Assembly: GCF_002994745.2 (NCBI RefSeq)
Contig: NC_037094.1
Span: 15,503,501 to 15,567,500 of the forward strand
Length of the DNA: 64,000 nucleotides
DNA from: Rosa chinensis
Lineage: Eukaryota > Streptophyta > Magnoliopsida > Rosales > Rosaceae
Direction of reading: 5' to 3'
Shown here: piece by piece, positions 58,120 through 64,000 of the stretch
Position numbering within the stretch: the stretch's first letter is position 1
How the letters are laid out: each line of letters starts with the position of its first letter
Program-made: the position numbers and the translations under genes
Notes under the pieces: model-generated
Told to the model about the DNA's origin: nothing
The model's input: only the letters and a program-made list of their open reading frames with translations
Database searches by the model: none

Positions 58120-58840
58120 TACTTTCATCTCATTGCCTAATCTTGCTACCGCACTCATACTCGTCCAGTTCTGCTATTGCGCTTGTACTCGTGTTCTGCT
58201 ACTGCACTCGTCATCGCCTAATCCTGCTACTGCACTAGTCCAATTCTGCTACTGCACTCGTTGCACTCATACTCGTCTAGTTCTGCTAGTGCACTCGTCA
58301 TCGCCTAATCCTGCTACTGCACTAGTCCAATTCTGCTACTACACTCGTTGCACTCATACTCGTCTAGTTCTGCTAGTGCACTCGTCATCGCCTAATCCTG
58401 CTACTGCACTCATCCAATCCTGCTACTGTACTCGCTGCACTCATACTCGTCTAATCCTGCTACTGCACTCGTCCAATTCTGCTACTGTACTCGCTGCACT
58501 CATACTCGTCTAATTCTGCTACTGCACTCGTCATCGCCTAATCCTGCTACTGCACTCGTCCAATCCTGCTACTACACGCGTTGCACTCATACTCGTCCAG
58601 TTCTGCTACTGCACTCCTCATCGCCTAACTGCACTCCTCCAATCCCGCTATTGCACTCATTGTACTCATACTTGCACTCGTCATCGCCTCATCCTGCTTC
58701 TGCACTCATCCAATCATGCTACTGTACTCGCTGTAGTCATGCTCATCCAGTTCTGCTACTGCCCTCGAACTCGTGTTCTGCTATTGCACTCGTCATTGCC
58801 TTATCCTGCTACTGCACTCGTTACACTCAGCATACTTGCA
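58120..58840. repeat. Minisatellite of CTGCTACTGCACTCGTC-type units
   Basis: About 0.7 kb built from short words (TAATCCTGCTACTGCACTCG, TCCAATTCTGCTACTGCAC, GTTGCACTCATACTCGTC) arranged in higher-order units of roughly 100 bases. The plus strand stays open for long stretches (C/T/S/A/L-rich translation) simply because the repeat lacks stops. I do not regard it as a gene. Confidence 0.9.
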
Positions 58841-59894
58841 GAATTAATGAACAAGAAATCTTAAGACTTGATAACTACGTACATATACTAATAGTAATAA
58901 AAGACTATCCAAGTTGATTTCAGTGTAAGTAAAAATACTCAAAGAATACTCACATAAAGCAGATTCACAAGGACAAAGCAAAGTTAGTCATATTGCTCTT
59001 GATCTGCTTCCTCTCCCCTGCTATTGTTAGTGCTCTTGGCTTTGGGTTATCTGATCCTGAATTTGTTCACGATCAAAAAAATAAAAAAAAGAACAAATAG
59101 GAAATCACTACAGTAGTAAAACACAATCAATCAAGAACTAATACAGTAGCAAAATACTTCACACTTACTACAAAACTAACGCTCCAATCTAGTGTTTCGA
59201 TTATGAGTTGGAAAAGAGATACTCTATTTCGATTTTTGACATGTATGTCTGAATCTTAATATTTTCTTCTAAATTTCATTACACAAAGTAAGGCGGCTTT
59301 CATTATATATGAACATGAAACACTATGAAAGCCCAGAATAACAAGCATAACGGCCAAACTTGATATAAGTTGGAAAATAACTTTGTACTGGAAGTACCAA
59401 TACGTGAACCTATCCAAACAAAACCATGGAAAGCCACTAGGCTAAGCTACTAAACTGATCAGCACCTATAATTCATAATGCTTAACATAGAAGATGAAAA
59501 TGGAAAATAAGCCATTCGTTGGTACACTACTGGATTAAAAGTGGCAATTACATTATTCTTGTTTCTACATGCCACACCCATAAAAGTCCAGAAGAGTCGC
59601 TTCGGCAACTTTCACGAGCAACCTAAGCTACATGAACTTGTTAAGATTATGGGCTAATGAACAGTTGCATCAAGTTAGTAATGCGAAAATTATATAAGAT
59701 AAGCAGTAGACGTACCTAATTTTGGTTTAAACATACCAAATTCTTACATGTTATTCAAAAACGAAAAGCTCTTTAGGATTGCCTACATTGAATTTCATAA
59801 TAGTAATCATAGAACACCAAGCAATTGAGCTGCATGATACAATTTTATTTACCCTAATCACACTTAGAACACACTTAATTACAGATAAGCCTGA
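58841..59894. other. Spacer
   Basis: AT-rich, about 1 kb. I looked for exons on both strands and saw nothing convincing. The right end is the 3' flank of the small-heat-shock-protein pseudogene. Confidence 0.4.
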
Positions 59895-60300
59895 TTAACG
59901 AGAGATCTCAATTGACCTGACATAGACCTTCTTGGCCTCCTCCTTGGGCACCGTGACGTTGAGGACACCGTTCTCCATCGCCGCCTGGACGTGCTCGACT
60001 CTCGCATTCTCCGGCAGCCTGAACCGCCTGGTGAACCTGCTGCTGCTGCGCTCGACCCGGTGCCACGTTTCGGTATTCTCTTCCACATCGAGCTTCTACT
60101 CTCCGATGACTTGAAGGATCTTGCCGTCCTCCACCTCCACCTTGATCTCGTCCTTCCGCAGGCCCGACACGTTAGCCTTGGACATGTGCGCAGTCAGCGT
60201 CTCCTTCCAGTCGATGTGCGCGTGGGTGAACGATGCCGTTTCAGATTGCTACGGGATGGAGCAGAAGGGCCAAGGGTCATGGACGAGATTTGGGGGTGGT
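59895..60300 (-). pseudogene. Class I small heat shock protein pseudogene
   Basis: The alpha-crystallin domain of a cytosolic class I small heat shock protein is clear: [39 protein letters not shown], then a stop (TAG at 60096-60098) exactly where the domain should continue, then [52 protein letters not shown] and the family C-terminal IEIS motif before TAA at 59895-59897. The N-terminal arm is disrupted (a second stop at about 60250) and no proper start was found. The stretch is much GC-richer than its surroundings, as small heat shock genes often are. Inactive unless the stops are sequence errors. Confidence 0.85.
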
Positions 60301-60927
60301 ATTGGGTCAGTGGCATACGGGTAAATATTTCATCAAACTGAACGTTTTGGTCATTTACATTAAAATTAAGAGTCAGACTTGCATCATTTGACTTTTGGGC
60401 ATGGGCTCATGTCCTTATTTGTATAAATCTTTTTGAAAGTGAGTTTTCTGTATTTATATCTTTGGTCATGTGCTACTATGTAATTTTCTATATTTTTTTT
60501 CCATGTTCCCTCGCCTAAATTAATTAATGAAACTAGGAATGGCACCCGTGCTTTCAATAAAATGCCCAGGCCTAGGCTATTGTATTTTATAAATGCATAA
60601 GCTTCAAGATCAACATACACTACAGAGTCACTAGCTAGTAACTACTTGGATATCTGACTGATATAGGCAGACTATTCCCATAACCATCTTCTGGGATATA
60701 GCCACTTCCCATTAATGCAAGGCTTTGTTGGATCAGCATGTTAATGGACTGTAACCTCCTCTTCCCATGAAGGGGACTTCTTAAAACTAGTGTCATTTCT
60801 CTGAGTCTTTGACTATTAACCAACATACTATTCTCTAACGTGACACCAATTCTTAGAGATACGATACTTTAATAGTTTAATAAAATATATTACTAAAAAC
60901 TTTATTATAATATCTTAGGCTATAGCA
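60301..60927. other. Spacer
   Basis: AT-rich. No gene or clear transposon end was recognised. Confidence 0.4.
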
Positions 60928-61382
60928 TTAGGGTCTCGTTTGGTTTATGGAAGGGAAATTAATTCCCTTATCTTTTCCATGGGGAAAGGAAACTAAAATT
61001 CTTGTCAGGTTTCTTTTCCTATATTTGGTAAATCAGGGAAAGTATTCAAGAAAGACCATTTGATTTCCCTTCCGGTGTTTGGTTGGTGCAGGAAAGGAAA
61101 GTAAAAATATATCAATGTTTCAATAATACCCTTGTATTATAAAATAAAAACAACATCATAAAAATTCAAAAGTACACCAATTTTTTATGCAAGAGATGAT
61201 ATTGTTGTCCAAAACTCTTGTAATAAATGCTGGGAAATGGGAATGGAAAATCAGAGTGAAATGATTTCCCCCCCTACTTTCCCTCTGTCAGGAAAGTATT
61301 TCCGGAGTTTGTGGTTGCCAAACAAAGGAAAGTAATGACTTTCTTTTCCTGAGTCCTCAATTCTGCAAACCAAACTAGACCT
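60928..61382. mobile_element. MITE with CGTTTGGTTT-type ends
   Basis: About 455 bases with imperfect inverted ends: TAGGGTCTCGTTTGGTTTA at the left and, reversed, TAGGTCTAGTTTGGTTTGC at the right. Between them lie many GGAAAGG/CCTTTCC words in inverted arrangement. The target duplication is not resolved, so the superfamily is uncertain. No coding capacity. Confidence 0.6.
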
Positions 61383-62554
61383 AGGAGTAATAAAAAGAAA
61401 AGAAAAAAAATTCGGGAGAGGAGGGGTGGCGCATCCAAATTCTTTAGTACGTACATAACAACATGATGGGAGAGATCTGAGCAGCGAGAATGAGAAGAGG
61501 CTAGGCCTGGTTCACCTACAGTGGCAGAGTCAGAACTTTCACCACAAGTGGGACACTCGGAAGTTTTAGAAAATAAATAAATAAATAAAGAAAACCTGGC
61601 TGTCACCCCAGCCTATCAATGCACACCACCTATTCACATTTCAGTTTGAGTTTTTCTATTGGAATCTCCAAATTTACTCACTTGACCTTTATACCTTTTA
61701 CACCTCTTATCAAATTTTCAAATACTAAATTTACTCACTGAACCTTACTAAACTTCCTCAAATAACCTCACTCATATAATTTGCAAACAAATTATTATCT
61801 TTAAAATAAAAAATTTAGTCATTTCAATGATTTAATCACTCTATAAATCTTAATTAAATATACATTTCTTAATCAAACTTGAGTTTCAAAAATTAATGTC
61901 TAATCAATAAGAAAATGCCATGAACTATTCTGTTTTTTTTTTCTTTATTAGCTGTGCAAAAAAAAAAAATCACTTGTTTTTATTCTCAAAACAAAAAAAA
62001 AAATCTTTTGTTTTTTAATGTTTATTTTTTTTCTGTATTTTTTGTACCACATGATTAATTATTTAAATATATATTTTTTTTGACTGCTAGTTTTTTTATT
62101 TATTTTATTGACTTAGATTTAGATCATAAATCATAAGAGAATTTATTTTGTTTTCTCTCACCAATATGCGTTCAACATGTATATCATACATTTTTATGTC
62201 ACATGATCTTAATCATATTTTTAATTCTTATTAAATATATATATGAATGTTTTAATGAGTATGTACTATGTAGTGAAATTGGAAAATGAAATAGATAAGG
62301 AAAATAATAATAAATACAATCTAATATTATTAAATTAGAAAGTCTACATAAAATAAATATAATATTTTTGGGTATAATTATTGTTTTTAATTTTGATTTT
62401 ATAGTAAGTTATATACGTCATTTAATAATTCAAGTGAGTAGATTTGAATGTCCCAATAAAAACTCTCTTTCAGTTTTGCTCCACCCCGGCTTATGTTAGC
62501 AAAATGCCATTCGAATCAATTGGTAAACGTGCGCACATGGATACATAATATAAA
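61383..62554. other. Long AT-rich spacer
   Basis: About 1.2 kb, extremely AT-rich with A- and T-runs (61965-62060). No gene was seen. The last part may be promoter of the gene that starts at 63463. Confidence 0.4.
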
Positions 62555-63462
62555 GTGGCCCAATTTGAATTTATTCTGCGTGTCCTCCATAAACCCCATT
62601 ACTTAAACCCTAATTTCTCCCCCCCTTCAATTATTCTCCGGCAAATGAACCACTCAAACACGCAGACTCTGCTGCTTTCACCTGGAAAGCAACCACTCCC
62701 GTCAAGGTTCTTCTTTCCTCACCATTCTCAATCGTTTACTTCAATTCTTTTTGTATAAAGATTTGATTTTTCTTGTTTTTGTTTTGGTTTCTGAGAGAAA
62801 TCGATGATTTATTGCTTCCTGTGTTTAGCGCTATTAATTTGATTGAAATGTATGTCAAACTCAGCTGGGTAGTTGGTTAAATTGACTCTATAGTGGATAG
62901 TTCGATTGAAATGCTTGTGGAATTGCATAGGTACTTTGAATTGCATTACATTTTAACCATTCAATTCTGTTCTATGAGGATGTACATGGTGCAAAGAGTG
63001 TTGGTTATCTTATGGGGTTTTGATAGACTAAGTGTTTGATGCTGCTAATTGGGAATGTGATACTGGGTCTCACTCTGGGTTCCTCTACTGTTGTTCTCAT
63101 CTGTAATTTCCTGTATTGGTTTCATTGGAGAAGTTGGAGCCGAGTGGCTTTTGCGTAATCTGCTTAAAATAAGAATGGGAAGAAATTGACTGGTATCGAA
63201 TAGTATATAAAGCACTTAACTTTTTCTGTGTTGTTGCCGTTACTGAAATTGTTGAATAATTCATGCTATTGATTGCATTGTGAAGTTGGAAGGGCAGAAA
63301 AACCAATCCCAAGTAATTTTGCGGTCGGGGGAAGGGAGGGTTGTCACGAGATTACTATTTGTTATGTCGTTCTTAGCTTGATTCAGTGATGCGATTTGCT
63401 AACTCCATTTTGCAGTTACTTTTATTTCAAGATATACTATATTCTCAAGGGGGCTTGAGAAA

Positions 63463-64000
63463 ATGGCTAAGTGCAATAAGCCACAGAAGAATGATCAACC
63501 TTCGATCAAGTACAGGTGGTACTCAATTGGCCAGGCATCCTCTGGGCTTGATAATTTCGTTCATGAAAGATCTGCCGTCACAGTTTCTCGTAAAAGTAAT
63601 GAGCAAGGGAATAGAAAATCGCAGCACAAGTCTCCTGAGATATTGAGCACTACTGAGCTCATCTCAGCAGTTGGCCACATATGGGATTATGCAAGTCGTC
63701 CTCTTGGATTATTTCAACCCAAGGCAAATTCAGATGACATTGACAGTAACTATCGGAAAGAGGTTATCATATCTGGTCTGGATGGGGAAGCTCTTATTTC
63801 AGAGAATAGTGGTAATTTGTCTGTTAATTTGAGGAATTCTGATAAGATTCCAACAATACCACAACCAAGTTTAGATATAACACAGGTAAGCCAAAAGATA
63901 TCAGTATTTGGACATTGCAGTAAAAGTTACTATCAGGCTTCATTTTGGAGGTTATTGGATGGTGGTGCTAATGTGCCTAAAGATTCTTGGAAGGGAAAAG
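63463..64000 (+). CDS. Unrecognised plant protein, 5' part (runs off the right edge)
   Basis: An open frame of 179 codons from ATG 63463 (MAKCNKPQKNDQPSIKYRWY) to the window end without a stop. The exon probably begins at 63415 after TTTTGCAG. A CT/A-rich upstream stretch around 62580-62706 ending CCCGTCAAG before GTTCTT may be a 5' noncoding exon, giving a leader intron of about 0.7 kb. The protein is hydrophilic and basic at the start, then has TTELISAVGHIWDYASRPLG and later ASFWRLLDGGANVPKDSWKG. I do not recognise a named family. A GTAAGC at 63885 could be a donor, but reading through it also stays open. Confidence 0.65.
   Translation, partial: MAKCNKPQKNDQPSIKYRWYSIGQASSGLDNFVHERSAVTVSRKSNEQGNRKSQHKSPEILSTTELISAVGHIWDYASRPLGLFQPKANSDDIDSNYRKEVIISGLDGEALISENSGNLSVNLRNSDKIPTIPQPSLDITQVSQKISVFGHCSKSYYQASFWRLLDGGANVPKDSWKGK

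Overview
This window is nuclear DNA from a flowering plant, most likely a eudicot. Genes have short exons with GT-AG introns, intergenic DNA is AT-rich, and there is a plant-specific gene set: an egg-cell secreted EC1 protein, a CH-domain kinesin-14, a group-D MAP kinase kinase, a B3-domain protein and a thionin-like peptide. Gene style and transposon content would suit Rosaceae (strawberry/rose type), but that is an impression and not a proof.

Layout. 1-5.4 kb: a tandem array of TIC32/retinol-dehydrogenase-like short-chain dehydrogenases on the minus strand, with one intact copy that runs off the left edge, one frameshifted copy and one last-exon remnant. 5.6-12 kb: transposon-rich DNA (a hAT element, a MULE, LINE-like pieces and a small hairpin MITE). 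12.4-18.7 kb: genes, namely a frameshifted B3 gene, an intact EC1 gene and a ten-exon cytosolic tyrosyl-tRNA synthetase. 19.6-31 kb: a second transposon block (LINE with RNase H, a degraded copia element with perfect target-site repeats, a hAT element, and two MULE-like elements of which one carries a gag-like fragment). 31.5-41.9 kb: a 21-coding-exon kinesin-14 and an intronless MKK, arranged tail to tail.

42.4-57 kb is a nested wreck. It holds a CACTA relic carrying a retroposed U5 snRNA copy, a thionin-like gene split by about 7.5 kb of inserted DNA that includes a 6.9 kb copia element, and a complete-ended 4.8 kb CACTA element that has captured fragments of two host genes (a GH20 beta-hexosaminidase and a ZnT9/MTPC4-like cation-efflux protein). 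56.6-64 kb: a frameshifted NHL/LEA_2 gene, mini- and microsatellites, a small-heat-shock-protein pseudogene, a MITE, long AT-rich gaps, and the start of an unrecognised gene that continues past the right edge.

The host genes do not form a pathway; this is an ordinary plant gene neighbourhood diluted by repeats. The most notable points are the U5 retrocopy, the gene-capturing CACTA element, an AT-AC (U12-type) intron inside the kinesin motor domain, and the precise splitting of the thionin-like gene. Exon borders were read by eye from splice consensus, frame continuity and family similarity; none was checked with transcripts or database searches.
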